Part shown: one piece after another, positions 8,814 to 18,219 of the stretch
Layout: each line of letters opens with the position of its first letter
Numbering within the stretch: position 1 is the stretch's first letter
Assembly: GCF_014844035.1 (NCBI RefSeq)
Contig: NZ_CP062159.1
Location: 4,650,001-4,714,000 of the forward strand
Direction of reading: 5' to 3'
Origin: Flavobacterium sp. MDT1-60
GTDB lineage: Bacteria; Bacteroidota; Bacteroidia; Flavobacteriales; Flavobacteriaceae
Length of the DNA stretch: 64,000 nucleotides
Position numbers and translations under genes: made by a program
The notes under the pieces: generated by a model
Seen by the model: the letters and a program-made list of their open reading frames with translations, nothing else
What the model was told of the DNA's origin: nothing
Database searches by the model: none

Positions 8814-9356
8814 ATGAAATCAGATTCCTTAGAAATTCCGAAAATACAGTTTGATGAAAATGGAGCGCTTTTAATTGTTGCTTCTGAATCTTCTTCAAAA
8901 GATGATTTCGATTTTTTTCAGGGTAAATCTGTTATCAAAAATAAAAAGCTAAAACAGAGATTTGTGAATTGTACGGAGTGGATTGAGTTTCCATCCACTC
9001 AGGAAATGTACAAAATCCTAAACGGAATTGGAAATATCGATAATTTCCTGGCTACTTTTGACGGCGAACCTTTTGAAGGAATGACGGTTCGATTATTTAA
9101 TACGAAAACAAAATTGTGGAGTATTTATTGGGCTGATTCGACTACAGGGACTTTAGATAAGCCGGTTGTGGGTTCATTTGAAAATAAAGTCGGGCATTTT
9201 TTCTCAGAAGATACTTTTGAAGGTAAAAATGTATTACAGGTATTTCGTTGGGATGCAAGAGATGCAAACAACCCGGTTTGGAGTCAGGCAATGTCTGAAG
9301 ATAAAGGGAAAACCTGGGAATGGAACTGGTACATGTACATGTCAAAAACAAAATAA
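8814..9356 (+). CDS. Conserved hypothetical protein (DUF1579-like)
   Basis: A 180-residue cytoplasmic protein without signal peptide or membrane segment. It is rich in aromatic residues, with WSIYWADS, FRWDARDANNPVWSQAMS and a GKTWEWNWYMY tail, a pattern that resembles DUF1579/lipocalin-like beta-barrel proteins that bind small molecules. The match is by overall look, not by a diagnostic motif. It lies 23 bases after the RelA/SpoT gene on the same strand and could be read through from it. Confidence 0.7.
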   Translation: MKSDSLEIPKIQFDENGALLIVASESSSKDDFDFFQGKSVIKNKKLKQRFVNCTEWIEFPSTQEMYKILNGIGNIDNFLATFDGEPFEGMTVRLFNTKTKLWSIYWADSTTGTLDKPVVGSFENKVGHFFSEDTFEGKNVLQVFRWDARDANNPVWSQAMSEDKGKTWEWNWYMYMSKTK

Positions 9357-9526
9357 AAATTTGTTAGTTTTATCATAAATAAAAATAATTATGTTAATTA
9401 AGTTTGTTTGAACTTCGTAAAAATAATTGATTCAAAAGCCTGTATTTATTGCATTATTATTAATCAAATCGAGATTCGAACGTTAAACTTTAAACCCGAA
9501 ACTTTTATTCATTAAAAATAAAAAAT

Positions 9527-9534
9527 TATCTTTG
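9527..9534 (+). promoter_or_regulatory. -7 box TATCTTTG of fur-type gene
   Basis: Exact match to TAnnTTTG. The start codon ATG 9541 begins six bases after it, so the transcript would be leaderless or nearly so. Confidence 0.6.
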
Positions 9535-9540
9535 CAGGAT

Positions 9541-9999
9541 ATGACACTCATTTCAACTGACAACACTAAGAATCAAGAAATTGTAAAAAATGTTTTTACA
9601 ATGTATCTTGAGCAAAAAGGGCATCGCAAAACTCCTGAGCGTTATGCTATACTTCAGGAAATTTACGATAGCGAAGAGCATTTTGATATAGAAAATCTTT
9701 ATATTAAAATGAAAAACAAAAACTATCGTGTGAGTAGAGCAACATTATACAACACGATTGAGTTATTGTTAGACTGCGCTTTGGTTAGAAAACATCAATT
9801 TGGACAAAATCAGGCTTACTACGAAAAATCGTATTTCGATAAAAATCACGATCATATTATCATGACTGATTCTGGCGAAGTAATCGAATTTTGTGACCCA
9901 AGAATTCAAACCATCAAAAAAACAATCGAAGAAATATTTGATATCGAAATTACGAATCATTCACTTTATTTCTACGGAAACAAAAAGCAAAATCAATAA
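9541..9999 (+). CDS. Fur family transcriptional regulator
   Basis: I start at ATG 9541 (152 residues) instead of the TTG at 9532. The winged-helix domain has [15 protein letters not shown] and the recognition helix [12 protein letters not shown] (residues about 25-85). The dimerisation part has KNHDHIIM, the position of the HHDHxxC metal motif of Fur/PerR, but the CxxC zinc pairs of classic Fur are absent; a single Cys remains in IEFCDP. So it is a Fur-superfamily metal- or redox-dependent regulator lacking structural zinc. It precedes purA by 95 bases. What it senses is not evident. Confidence 0.9.
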   Translation: MTLISTDNTKNQEIVKNVFTMYLEQKGHRKTPERYAILQEIYDSEEHFDIENLYIKMKNKNYRVSRATLYNTIELLLDCALVRKHQFGQNQAYYEKSYFDKNHDHIIMTDSGEVIEFCDPRIQTIKKTIEEIFDIEITNHSLYFYGNKKQNQ

Positions 10000-10094
10000 T
10001 CCGGAAAGGGAATTATTTAAAAAATAAAAAAAAGAAAATTAACTACATTAATCAGTAGGGCAACTTAAATTGCCTCAACGCAAATTAAAACAGA

Positions 10095-11366
10095 ATGACC
10101 GTAGATTTATTACTAGGATTACAATGGGGAGATGAAGGTAAAGGAAAAATTGTTGACGTTCTTACCTCAAATTATGATATTATTGCACGTTTTCAAGGAG
10201 GACCAAATGCAGGACATACACTAGAATTTGACGGAATTAAACACGTACTAAGAACCATTCCTTCTGGAATTTTTCATAAAAATTCAATTAACATCATCGG
10301 AAATGGTGTTGTAATAGATCCGGTAGTTTTTCAAAAAGAAATTGAAGGTTTAGCCAAATTTAATCTTGACATCAAAAGTAAATTGATTATTTCAAGAAAA
10401 GCACATTTAATTTTACCAACACACCGTTTATTAGATGCAGCTTCTGAAGCATCAAAAGGAAAAGCAAAAATTGGTTCTACTTTAAAAGGAATTGGTCCAA
10501 CTTACATGGACAAAACCGGTAGAAACGGATTGCGCGTTGGAGATGTTGAATTAGAAGATTTCAAAGAACGTTACAGAGCATTAGCAGACAAACATGAAGC
10601 CATGATTGCTTTTTATGATGTTGCTATTCAATATAATTTAGCTGAACTTGAAAAAGAGTTTTTTGAAGCTATCGAAGAATTAAAAAAATTAGATTTTATT
10701 GACAGTGAAGAATATATGTACCAGGCTCAAAAAGCAGGTAAATCTATTTTATGTGAAGGTGCTCAGGGATCTTTATTAGATGTTGATTTCGGAACTTATC
10801 CTTTCGTAACTTCATCAAACACTACTGCTGCCGGAGCTTGTACTGGTTTAGGAATTGCTCCTAACAAAATCAAAGAAGTTTACGGAATTTTTAAAGCATA
10901 TGTTACACGTGTAGGTAGCGGACCTTTCCCAACTGAACTTTTTGACGAAGATGGTGCTACAATGGCAAGAGTTGGTAACGAATTTGGATCTGTTACAGGA
11001 AGACAAAGACGTTGTGGATGGTTAGACTTAGTTGCTTTAAAATATGCTGTACAGGTAAACGGAGTAACGCAGTTAATGATGATGAAAGGTGACGTTCTTT
11101 CTGGATTCGAAACTTTAAAAGTGTGTACAGAATACAACTACAAAGGAAAAAACATCTCTCACTTCCCTTATAACATCGAGCCAGAAAATGTAACTCCGAT
11201 TTATAAAGAATTTAAAGGATGGCAAGCTGACTTAACAGGATTAACTACTTATGATCAATTGCCAATTGAGCTAAAAGAATATATTGAATTTATTGAAGCA
11301 GAAGTTGGAGTGCCAATCAAAATTGTATCGGTTGGGCCAGACAGAAAGCAAACAATAACAAAATAA
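10095..11366 (+). CDS. purA: Adenylosuccinate synthetase
   Basis: A 423-residue enzyme, the usual length. It joins IMP and aspartate with GTP to give adenylosuccinate, the first step from IMP to AMP. The start MTVDLLLGLQWGDEGKGKIV carries the GDEGKGK phosphate loop. GPNAGHT (about residue 37), GIGPTYMDK (about 135), GAQGSLLDVDFGTYPFVTSSN and RQRRCGWLD are all present and intact. It follows the Fur-type gene and ends at a strong intrinsic terminator. guaB, for the competing GMP branch, lies at 14428 on the other strand. Confidence 0.98.
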   Translation: MTVDLLLGLQWGDEGKGKIVDVLTSNYDIIARFQGGPNAGHTLEFDGIKHVLRTIPSGIFHKNSINIIGNGVVIDPVVFQKEIEGLAKFNLDIKSKLIISRKAHLILPTHRLLDAASEASKGKAKIGSTLKGIGPTYMDKTGRNGLRVGDVELEDFKERYRALADKHEAMIAFYDVAIQYNLAELEKEFFEAIEELKKLDFIDSEEYMYQAQKAGKSILCEGAQGSLLDVDFGTYPFVTSSNTTAAGACTGLGIAPNKIKEVYGIFKAYVTRVGSGPFPTELFDEDGATMARVGNEFGSVTGRQRRCGWLDLVALKYAVQVNGVTQLMMMKGDVLSGFETLKVCTEYNYKGKNISHFPYNIEPENVTPIYKEFKGWQADLTGLTTYDQLPIELKEYIEFIEAEVGVPIKIVSVGPDRKQTITK

Positions 11367-11374
11367 CAATTACT

Positions 11375-11403
11375 AAACGCTCTGATAACCAGGGCGTTTT
11401 TTT
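11375..11403 (+). terminator. Intrinsic terminator after purA
   Basis: Arms AAACGCTCTG and CAGGGCGTTT (one G-T wobble) around ATAAC, followed by a T run 11397-11403. It starts nine bases after the purA stop codon. Confidence 0.9.
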
Positions 11404-11420
11404 ATACAAATATTTACGCC

Positions 11421-12002
11421 ATGAAAAACCCGGAAATTAAAGTTACAGAAACTAAATTATTATCAGACAATTGGTACATCCTGAACAAGGTTACTTTTAG
11501 TTATCAAAAAGAAAATGAAAAAGTTCAGACTCATGTTCGCGAAGTGTACGATCGCGGAAACGGTGCCGGAATTTTATTATACAATACCTCTAAAAAAACG
11601 GTTATCCTGACACGACAATTTCGCTTGCCAACTTTCTTAAACGGAAATAAAACCGGAATGATGATCGAAGTTTGCGCAGGACTTTTAGACGAAGATAATC
11701 CGGAAGAATGCATCATTCGTGAAACTGAGGAAGAAACAGGATATCGCATTAAAAAAGTGGAGAAAGTCACTCAAACCTATATGTCTCCAGGAGCTGTAAC
11801 CGAAATTTTATATCTGTTTACTGGCGAATATGATGAAAGTATGAAAGTGAGTGATGGTGGAGGATTAGCTGCGGAACAAGAAAATATTGAAGTTTTAGAA
11901 TATACTTTTGAAGAAGCCTATGCAATGATGGAATCTGGTGAAATTGTTGATGCCAAAACTATTATTTTATTGCAGCATGCTAAGATAAAGGGGTTGATTT
12001 AA
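11421..12002 (+). CDS. nudK: NudK-like Nudix hydrolase (GDP-mannose pyrophosphatase type)
   Basis: A 193-residue Nudix protein, close in length to Escherichia coli NudK. The Nudix box GLLDEDNPEECIIRETEEET starts at about residue 91 and has the NudK-type spacing, with REtEEEtGY giving the Mg2+ ligands. Upstream VYDRGNGAGILLYN and downstream YMSPGAVTEILYLF also fit NudK/ADP-ribose pyrophosphatase-like enzymes. Expected to cleave nucleotide sugars such as GDP-mannose in the cytoplasm; substrate assignment is by similarity only. It begins 18 bases after the purA terminator. Confidence 0.85.
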   Translation: MKNPEIKVTETKLLSDNWYILNKVTFSYQKENEKVQTHVREVYDRGNGAGILLYNTSKKTVILTRQFRLPTFLNGNKTGMMIEVCAGLLDEDNPEECIIRETEEETGYRIKKVEKVTQTYMSPGAVTEILYLFTGEYDESMKVSDGGGLAAEQENIEVLEYTFEEAYAMMESGEIVDAKTIILLQHAKIKGLI

Positions 12003-12037
12003 GAATATTTTAAATATCTTTAAAATAAAAAATACTT

Positions 12038-12652
12038 GTGTATTTAATTAGAATAAAAATAGTTATTATAGCTTTCTTACTATCTTTTCAAGGATGGTGT
12101 CAAAGTAATGGTGATACCGAAGATTTACAAAAGAATGAATTTAACTTAGCAAATGAGTATCTAAAAAACTCTTACTTAAAGACTGCAATGAATTCATTTT
12201 ACTACGCTAATAGACTTAATTCAAAAACAGTAATTGGAAATCTTTCTGTTAAAAGAGCAGATTCATTAAAAATAATTCTCCGAAAAAATCTAATTACCGA
12301 ATTGGCTGGAAATTGGAAAATGTTTGATGATATTCCCTCCTGGGTTATGCGAGAAGACAGCATAGTTGGTAAAATGATCCAAATAAACAGCAACGAAATT
12401 CAGTTTTACGAATTGATAAAAAATGCTAAGAGTTGGAAGTTGATCAAACCTGAAAAAATACTTTATTCGGACTCTTTAAGTGGCGATTCATCGTATTCTG
12501 AATTAATTTATTCTAACAATGAAATTTGGCAATATTCTATAGATGAAAAAACCGGATATTTAAACTTAACTTATACCGGAGATAAAACGGAAACTGGAAG
12601 AACAGAAATAATTTGTGGAACAATGACAAAAACTTATTTCAAATTACAATAG
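12038..12652 (+). CDS. Exported protein of unknown function
   Basis: A 204-residue protein beginning at GTG 12038. The N-terminus is a signal peptide (residues 1-22, ending at GWCQ). Residues 30-65 (NEFNLANEYLKNSYLKTAMN...) look like one helical repeat; the rest has short beta segments, including ITELAGNWKMFDD, reminiscent of a lipocalin-like 'W-K' strand. I do not recognise the family. It lies 35 bases after nudK on the same strand and may share its transcript. Confidence 0.7.
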   Translation: MYLIRIKIVIIAFLLSFQGWCQSNGDTEDLQKNEFNLANEYLKNSYLKTAMNSFYYANRLNSKTVIGNLSVKRADSLKIILRKNLITELAGNWKMFDDIPSWVMREDSIVGKMIQINSNEIQFYELIKNAKSWKLIKPEKILYSDSLSGDSSYSELIYSNNEIWQYSIDEKTGYLNLTYTGDKTETGRTEIICGTMTKTYFKLQ

Positions 12653-12696
12653 CTTTCTATTAGTAATCAATTCAGAATCAATTTATCGTTATATAC

Positions 12697-13266
12697 ATGT
12701 CTGAAAACTCAAAAATCAACATCTGGCAAGAATTTGCAGAAGAAACCGGCGGAACTTTTAAAGTAGGTTATTCCTGGATTTCTGATTCAACAGAAATCGA
12801 ATACAAAAACTGGAAAATCATTTTTGACAATTTTACAGTTTGTTCAGGAAAATATAATACAGAAACAGTTCGGGTTATTACACCAATTATTGTGAAAGAT
12901 GGTTTTAAATTTGAAATTTATCGCCCAGGATTTATTCGTAAAATAGAAAAATTATTTGGAGCTCAAGACATTGAAATTGGCTACCCTGATTTTGATAAAG
13001 CTTTTATTATTAAAAGTAACAAAGAATTTAAAATAAAAGCTTTACTAAGAAACAAGGAAATTAGATATCTTATTGCATCGTTGCCGGAAGTAAATCTTGA
13101 AATATCAGATCATAAAGAAATATGGGGAGATAAACTTCCTGAAAACGAATATGAACTGTCTTATTTTATGGATGGCGAAATTCATAATCTTGAGACTTTA
13201 AAATTATTGCTCCAACTTTTCAAATTAATTTTAGACGAATTATATCTGATGAATTCTATTTCGTAA
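12697..13266 (+). CDS. Hypothetical protein (DUF3137-like)
   Basis: A 189-residue cytoplasmic protein with no signal or membrane segment. The opening WQEFAEETGGTFKVGYSW, with IEYKNWKIIFDNF, and the central YPDFDKAFIIKSNKE resemble DUF3137-type proteins, in which a protein compares membrane-distal and structural segments; that assignment is tentative. It sits 44 bases after the previous unknown gene. Function unknown. Confidence 0.65.
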   Translation: MSENSKINIWQEFAEETGGTFKVGYSWISDSTEIEYKNWKIIFDNFTVCSGKYNTETVRVITPIIVKDGFKFEIYRPGFIRKIEKLFGAQDIEIGYPDFDKAFIIKSNKEFKIKALLRNKEIRYLIASLPEVNLEISDHKEIWGDKLPENEYELSYFMDGEIHNLETLKLLLQLFKLILDELYLMNSIS

Positions 13267-13355
13267 GAATGATAATCAAATAAACTATTTAAGAAATTCT
13301 GTAATTCATTTAAACCGCTATTAAAATAACTTTACATCAATAAAAAACCAGTTTT

Positions 13356-14237
13356 ATGAAAAAGTTATATTACACACCAAATGTTTTGTTTCTACTTGTT
13401 TTAGTTTTATTAGCTTCTTGTGAACAAAAGAAAACTATAAGAAAAACAGAAGCAAAAGCTCACAAAACCGTTGAATACAAAAAACCAGAATCATCTGTTA
13501 GTTTTAAATTTGAAAAAACAAAACAGTGGCTTGACTCTATCAAAGGCGACTCGACTAAACTTGATATTGCTTATGCCATCAACAGAACCGATAAAGCAAA
13601 TTTCGCCAAAATGGATTCAGTTGTAATTCCGACTGATTTTAGCGGTGATTTGGTTTATTATCTTCCCTTTCCCTTGCATGTTGATACTTTAGAAGAAGTA
13701 TCTAAAGTCTTGATTTTCTCCTATCCTACTCAAACTTTTGCTGCCTATGAAAATGGCGAACTAGTTTATACAGGGCCAACCAATATGGGACGTAAAAAAG
13801 ATCAGACACCAACCGGATTATTTTTTACCAACTGGAAAGCTGAAAAAACAACAAGTACTTTTAATGACGAATGGGACTTAAAATGGAACTTTAATATCGA
13901 AAACAAATTGGGTGTTGGTTTTCATGAATATGAATTACCAGGATATCCTGCTTCACATTCTTGTCTGCGTCTACTAGAAAAAGATGCAAAATATCTTTAC
14001 AAATGGGCAGACGAATGGATTTTGAAAGATGCAGAAAATGTAAAAGTAAAAGGAACGCCGGTAATCGTTTTTGGAAGTTATAATTTTGACGGACCAAAAC
14101 CATGGTTCGAATTAGTCAATGAACCGAAAGCATTAAATATTTCAGAATCTGAAATCGAAACTCAGGTTCAGCCTTTTTTACAGCAGATATTGGATAATCA
14201 AAAACTTAGAGAAGGAGATCAAACTCCAACATCATAG
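13356..14237 (+). CDS. L,D-transpeptidase family lipoprotein (YkuD domain)
   Basis: A 293-residue lipoprotein: the signal ends in the lipobox LASC (Cys about residue 22). The YkuD catalytic region at residues about 185-212 reads HEYELPGYPASHSCLRL, keeping the distal His, the Ser-His and the nucleophilic Cys; the usual SHGC has Ser in place of Gly. An N-terminal LIFSYPTQTFAAYENGELV strand and GPTNMGRKKDQTPTG fit the fold. It should crosslink peptidoglycan or attach proteins to it in the periplasm. Note the non-classic SHSC motif; activity is probable, not shown. Confidence 0.85.
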   Translation: MKKLYYTPNVLFLLVLVLLASCEQKKTIRKTEAKAHKTVEYKKPESSVSFKFEKTKQWLDSIKGDSTKLDIAYAINRTDKANFAKMDSVVIPTDFSGDLVYYLPFPLHVDTLEEVSKVLIFSYPTQTFAAYENGELVYTGPTNMGRKKDQTPTGLFFTNWKAEKTTSTFNDEWDLKWNFNIENKLGVGFHEYELPGYPASHSCLRLLEKDAKYLYKWADEWILKDAENVKVKGTPVIVFGSYNFDGPKPWFELVNEPKALNISESEIETQVQPFLQQILDNQKLREGDQTPTS

Positions 14238-14279
14238 AGCTTTAACTTTTCGATTTTGCGACTTTGCCGAAATAGTTAG

Positions 14280-14320
14280 CGCCCTTTGCGTAAAACCTTG
14301 CGAACTTTGCTGTTAAATTT
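14280..14320. repeat. CCCTTTGCG / TTGCGAACTTTGC repeat fragment
   Basis: The stretch TTAGCGCCCTTTGCGTAAAA and CCTTGCGAACTTTGC reappears, on the other strand, at 63471-63510 and again near 63678-63740. It is a member of a dispersed intergenic repeat. Confidence 0.65.
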
Positions 14321-14372
14321 AACTCATTGACGAATTGAACAAAACTAGTCTCAGTTTTAAGATTAAAAATAA

Positions 14373-14405
14373 AAAAGGCATAAAATTTAAAATCCTATGC
14401 CTTTT
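14373..14405 (-). terminator. Intrinsic terminator of guaB
   Basis: Arms AAAAGGCATA and TATGCCTTTT flank a 13-base loop. Read on the minus strand the hairpin is followed by TTTTTTATTTTT. It lies 23 bases beyond the guaB stop. Confidence 0.85.
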
Positions 14406-14427
14406 GTTTTATATCGAAAACTAAAAA

Positions 14428-15900
14428 TTATCTTGAATAATTTGGAGCTTCTTTTGTAATAGTTACGTTATGAGGATGACTTTCTGTAATTCCGCTTGAC
14501 GTGATTCTAACAAAACGTCCAGTTTCCTGTAAAGTCGGAATATCTTTAGATCCACAGTATCCCATTCCGGCACGAAGACCACCGATAAATTGAAGCATAC
14601 TTTCGTTTAATTCTCCTTTGTAAGGAACGCGTCCCACAATTCCTTCCGGAACTAGTTTTTTTACATCATCTTCAACATCCTGGAAGTAACGGTCTTTAGA
14701 ACCTGTTTGCATTGCTTCAACAGAACCCATTCCGCGGTAAGATTTGAATTTTCTTCCTTCGAAAATAATAGTTTCACCTGGAGATTCTTTTGTTCCGGCT
14801 AATAATGAACCTAACATTACACAGTCAGCACCTGCAGCGATAGCTTTAGGAATATCTCCTGTATAACGAATTCCACCATCAGCAATAACTGGAACTCCAG
14901 TTCCTTTGATAGCTGCAGCAACTTCTAAAACTGCTGAGAACTGAGGAAAACCAACACCGGCTACGATACGAGTTGTACAAATAGAACCAGGTCCGATTCC
15001 TACTTTTACACCATCAGCACCATTGGCTACTAAATATTTAGCTGCTTCAGGAGTTGCGATATTTCCAACAATTACATCAATATTTGGGAATTTTGTTTTT
15101 ATTTCTTTTAATGTGTTTACGACACCTTCAGTATGCCCATGAGCTGTATCAATAATAATAGCATCAACACCGGCAGTAACTAATGCTTCAGCTCTTTGAA
15201 CTGCATCACCTGTAACTCCAATAGCAGCAGCAACTCTTAAACGTCCGTAAACATCTTTATTTGCGATTGGTTTTTGAGTCAATTTAGTGATATCTCTAAA
15301 AGTAATTAAACCAACCAATTCGTTATTAGCATTTACAACTGGTAGTTTTTCAATTTTGTGACCTTGCAAAACTACTTCTGCTTGTTCTAATGAAGTTCCT
15401 TCGGCAACAGTAACTAAGTTTTTACTTGTCATTACCTCAACGATTGGTCTTGCTCCGTTTTTCTCGAAACGTAAATCACGATTGGTTACGATTCCTTTTA
15501 GGATTCTGTTTTCATCAACGATTGGAATACCGCCAATTCCGAATTCTTTCATTGCATTTTTTGCATCTGCAATTGTTGAAGTCATTGGTAATGTTACCGG
15601 GTCGATAATCATTCCGGATTCTGCACGTTTTACTTTTCTAACCTTCGCAGCCTGCTGCTCGATGGTCATGTTTTTATGTAAAACACCAATTCCGCCCTCT
15701 TGCGCCATAGCAATTGCCATTGCACTCTCAGTAACGGTATCCATAGCAGCTGATACTATAGGAACGTTTAGTGTTATGTTTCTTGAGAATTTTGATTTGA
15801 TACTCACTTCGCGAGGAAGCACATTAGAGTAGTTAGGTACTAATAATACATCATCGTAAGTTAAACCTTCGCCGATGATCTTGGAGTTGTGTGCTATCAT
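14428..15900 (-). CDS. guaB: Inosine-5'-monophosphate dehydrogenase
   Basis: A 490-residue IMP dehydrogenase, full length. It oxidises IMP to XMP with NAD+, the first committed step to GMP. The barrel has [14 protein letters not shown], the catalytic loop [15 protein letters not shown] (about residue 300, active Cys), and the mobile flap with [10 protein letters not shown]. Two CBS domains are inserted at residues about 95-210 ([16 protein letters not shown] and [14 protein letters not shown]). It is monocistronic: its own promoter at 15927 and terminator at 14373. Confidence 0.98.
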   Translation of the reverse strand: MIAHNSKIIGEGLTYDDVLLVPNYSNVLPREVSIKSKFSRNITLNVPIVSAAMDTVTESAMAIAMAQEGGIGVLHKNMTIEQQAAKVRKVKRAESGMIIDPVTLPMTSTIADAKNAMKEFGIGGIPIVDENRILKGIVTNRDLRFEKNGARPIVEVMTSKNLVTVAEGTSLEQAEVVLQGHKIEKLPVVNANNELVGLITFRDITKLTQKPIANKDVYGRLRVAAAIGVTGDAVQRAEALVTAGVDAIIIDTAHGHTEGVVNTLKEIKTKFPNIDVIVGNIATPEAAKYLVANGADGVKVGIGPGSICTTRIVAGVGFPQFSAVLEVAAAIKGTGVPVIADGGIRYTGDIPKAIAAGADCVMLGSLLAGTKESPGETIIFEGRKFKSYRGMGSVEAMQTGSKDRYFQDVEDDVKKLVPEGIVGRVPYKGELNESMLQFIGGLRAGMGYCGSKDIPTLQETGRFVRITSSGITESHPHNVTITKEAPNYSR

Positions 15901-15926
15901 GTTGCAATTTCTAGTTGAATTGCGTG

Positions 15927-15934
15927 CAAATATA
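15927..15934 (-). promoter_or_regulatory. -7 box TATATTTG of guaB
   Basis: On the minus strand TATATTTG matches TAnnTTTG and lies 27 bases before the guaB start codon. Confidence 0.55.
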
Positions 15935-16016
15935 GTGAATAAATTGGAAACTTGAATACTAACTTTTTCTTAATTTTCTATAGCCGAGAATGTTCTTACA
16001 AATTAATTCTTTTTTT

Positions 16017-16176
16017 AACCATATAAGTTCATAGAAGGAATTTAAGTTTTTTGCGCATAATTTAAATCGTCTTTTTTTTAAAATTATATAAGAAATTGGC
16101 TTTCTCTTATTTTTATATGATCTCTATCTCACTAATCAAGCAATAAAATAATATGAACTTATATTACTTATATGGT
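16017..16176. repeat. ACCATATAAGTTCATA inverted repeat pair
   Basis: AACCATATAAGTTCATA at 16017-16033 is matched in inverted orientation at 16152-16176 (TATGAACTT...ACTTATATGGT), the right copy being longer by one ATATTACTT-type unit. The 120 bases between are AT-rich with no ORF. Confidence 0.5.
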
Positions 16177-16190
16177 GAAAAGAAAAAAAC

Positions 16191-17591
16191 TTAATCTCCT
16201 GATTCAGGGACGATAAAATTGATTCCGAATTGAAATGCGAGACTATTGGCCTTCGAGACATCTTTATATTCCAGAACATTGTCGACGAGAGCATAGATAT
16301 TAACTTTTCCGATCGTTCCGGAAAGTCCCAAACCAATATTCTTATTCGAATAAGAATCGAATGTATAAGTAGCCTTGAAATCTAATTTCTCAAAAATGCT
16401 TCGTTTGTAAAAAGCCGTAAAAGCGATGAAAGGTTCGTTTGGCATTGTCATAGCAAACAATTGCCCCCCAACCGCATTAAGATATCTTCTTTTGGCGGAC
16501 GCTTTACAATTGCATTCTTCATCTGACCTGGATTCTCCGAAAGAATACTGAACAGAAGAATATAATTTGGTTGGACGCCAGGTAGTGTATTTATTATAAA
16601 GTGTATCACGTGGAATAGCTTTTTCAAAATCATCAAATACATCATCAGGATTATTTGAAGAATCAAAAACAGGATTTGCTCCCTCGTATCTATATGTTCC
16701 CTTATAAGTTATGGTTTCAATATCTTTGGATTGATTTATAAATCCGAGATCGATAATACTTGTCGTAAACTGAAGGTTTTCCCTGAAGTAATAAGTAAAT
16801 CCGGCGTCAAAACCCAAACCCAGACTCCCGTTAAAAAAGGTATTGTGTGCAATATCTTCTGCAACATTTCCTTCATATTCATCTTTGGTAAATTTGGCAA
16901 TTCCAGAAGTTCTAAGTTCCAGATTTGAGGAGATTATTTGCGTATAAATATTTGGTGTACCCGCATTTTGCGCTGTATAAATAAATCCGGAATTTCGTGT
17001 AGAGGTGGCATTAGCACCACTTGAATACAATTTGGCACGACCACCTAAAACAAATTTTTCACTTAGTTTTTTATGAAACCCGACATGAAGAACAGAAAGT
17101 ACTTCGGCTCTTACATTGATATCAGCCAGATTGAATGATTTTCCGACATAATCTCGATTACCGTCTAAGACAAATATAGCAGGGTCTTTTGGAACATACA
17201 TTAAGAAATCAAACTCCTGATAGGCTCCAAATGAAATATAAGATTGACTGTCTTCTCCTCCAACCCTAAAACCACCGGAAAACAATTCTAATTGTTCATT
17301 CACCTGAGCTTTGTCTTTGTTTGATGATTTGTTTATAATATTTCGGACTTTATCATTAAAATCAACTCCATTATTGGCAAATAAATCATAAGCTGAGAAA
17401 CTGCTGGAACCCATATTGGCCGAAATTCCGGATAAAATAGGGATTCCAAAGTAATATTTATACGAAACATCGGCACCCGGATTTACAAGTGACGATTGCG
17501 GAATTGATGTAAAATTATACAGGAGCTGTCTGTTTTGGGCAAAACAAATCGACTGCAAAAACAGCATTAAAATTAAGCAGGCTTTTCTCAT
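16191..17591 (-). CDS. Outer-membrane-type beta-barrel protein (DUF5723-like)
   Basis: A 466-residue exported protein with a signal peptide (MRKACLILMLFLQSICFAQ). The body is made of alternating amphipathic strands ending in aromatic residues, for example SYISFGAYQEFDFLMYV, GFDAGFTYYFRENLQFTTSI and a final NSLAFQFGINFIVPE, so it should form an outer-membrane barrel. The N-terminal NPG(A)DVSYKYYFGIPILSG matches DUF5723 proteins of Bacteroidetes. Role unknown. Its ATG overlaps the stop of the upstream lipoprotein gene by four bases (ATGA), so the two are translationally coupled. Confidence 0.8.
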   Translation of the reverse strand: MRKACLILMLFLQSICFAQNRQLLYNFTSIPQSSLVNPGADVSYKYYFGIPILSGISANMGSSSFSAYDLFANNGVDFNDKVRNIINKSSNKDKAQVNEQLELFSGGFRVGGEDSQSYISFGAYQEFDFLMYVPKDPAIFVLDGNRDYVGKSFNLADINVRAEVLSVLHVGFHKKLSEKFVLGGRAKLYSSGANATSTRNSGFIYTAQNAGTPNIYTQIISSNLELRTSGIAKFTKDEYEGNVAEDIAHNTFFNGSLGLGFDAGFTYYFRENLQFTTSIIDLGFINQSKDIETITYKGTYRYEGANPVFDSSNNPDDVFDDFEKAIPRDTLYNKYTTWRPTKLYSSVQYSFGESRSDEECNCKASAKRRYLNAVGGQLFAMTMPNEPFIAFTAFYKRSIFEKLDFKATYTFDSYSNKNIGLGLSGTIGKVNIYALVDNVLEYKDVSKANSLAFQFGINFIVPESGD

Positions 17592-18142
17592 TCGATCTCC
17601 ATATAAACGGTTGCACTTGATCGTAATTTTAAATTACCTAAACTGTTTTCGTCTATAGGCGGACCGGAAGCGACCTGAATTAAAAAACCAACTTTTGTAG
17701 TTTGTTTTAAAAGTACTAACCTTTCGTTTTCAAATACTTCTGTGGGATATTTTATAACATTTGAACTTCCTGAATAGGCCGGAATCACAAGCGGAATCGT
17801 TTGAAGAACCTCATCATTATCATTTAAAAGTAATATATTGAGGGTGAAAGCTCTGTTTATGGTGTTTTCAATTTCAAAATTCAATTCAGCCTTAACCAGA
17901 TTTTCATTAAAAAATTTCTTTCTAAAAGCATCAAAATCCACTACATCAGATGCTATTTGCTGTGCCTGACCGTTAACAGCAAATTGATTGGCGGGAACAT
18001 TGAAATGCGCCAGATTGGCCACAAAAACAGGTTCTAACTTAAGATCGTTAACCTGATCAAAATCTAAATCACTCGAGCACGAAATACACAAGAATGCAAA
18101 AATTAAAGTTTTAATTACTCTATTTAGGATGTTTGCTTTCAT
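17588..18142 (-). CDS. Putative lipoprotein coupled to the barrel protein
   Basis: A 184-residue protein with a lipoprotein signal (lipobox CISC, Cys about residue 22). The mature part contains FVANLAHFNVPANQF and a beta-rich region with LNFEIENTINRAFTLNILLL and LIQVASGPP, similar in look to an immunoglobulin-like or Greek-key domain. I do not know a family. It is the first gene of a two-gene operon with the barrel protein (4-base overlap), which suggests the two act together at the outer membrane. Confidence 0.75.
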   Translation of the reverse strand: MKANILNRVIKTLIFAFLCISCSSDLDFDQVNDLKLEPVFVANLAHFNVPANQFAVNGQAQQIASDVVDFDAFRKKFFNENLVKAELNFEIENTINRAFTLNILLLNDNDEVLQTIPLVIPAYSGSSNVIKYPTEVFENERLVLLKQTTKVGFLIQVASGPPIDENSLGNLKLRSSATVYMEIE

Positions 18143-18219
18143 GAGTAGCGAATTAGATAGTCAGTAATAACGCTGATTTATTGATGGTTATTACATATAA
18201 ATAATAAATATACTACTTT

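Noticed and set aside
15482..15832. 116-residue ORF antisense to guaB
   Set aside because: Shadow of the conserved guaB frame; no start signal.
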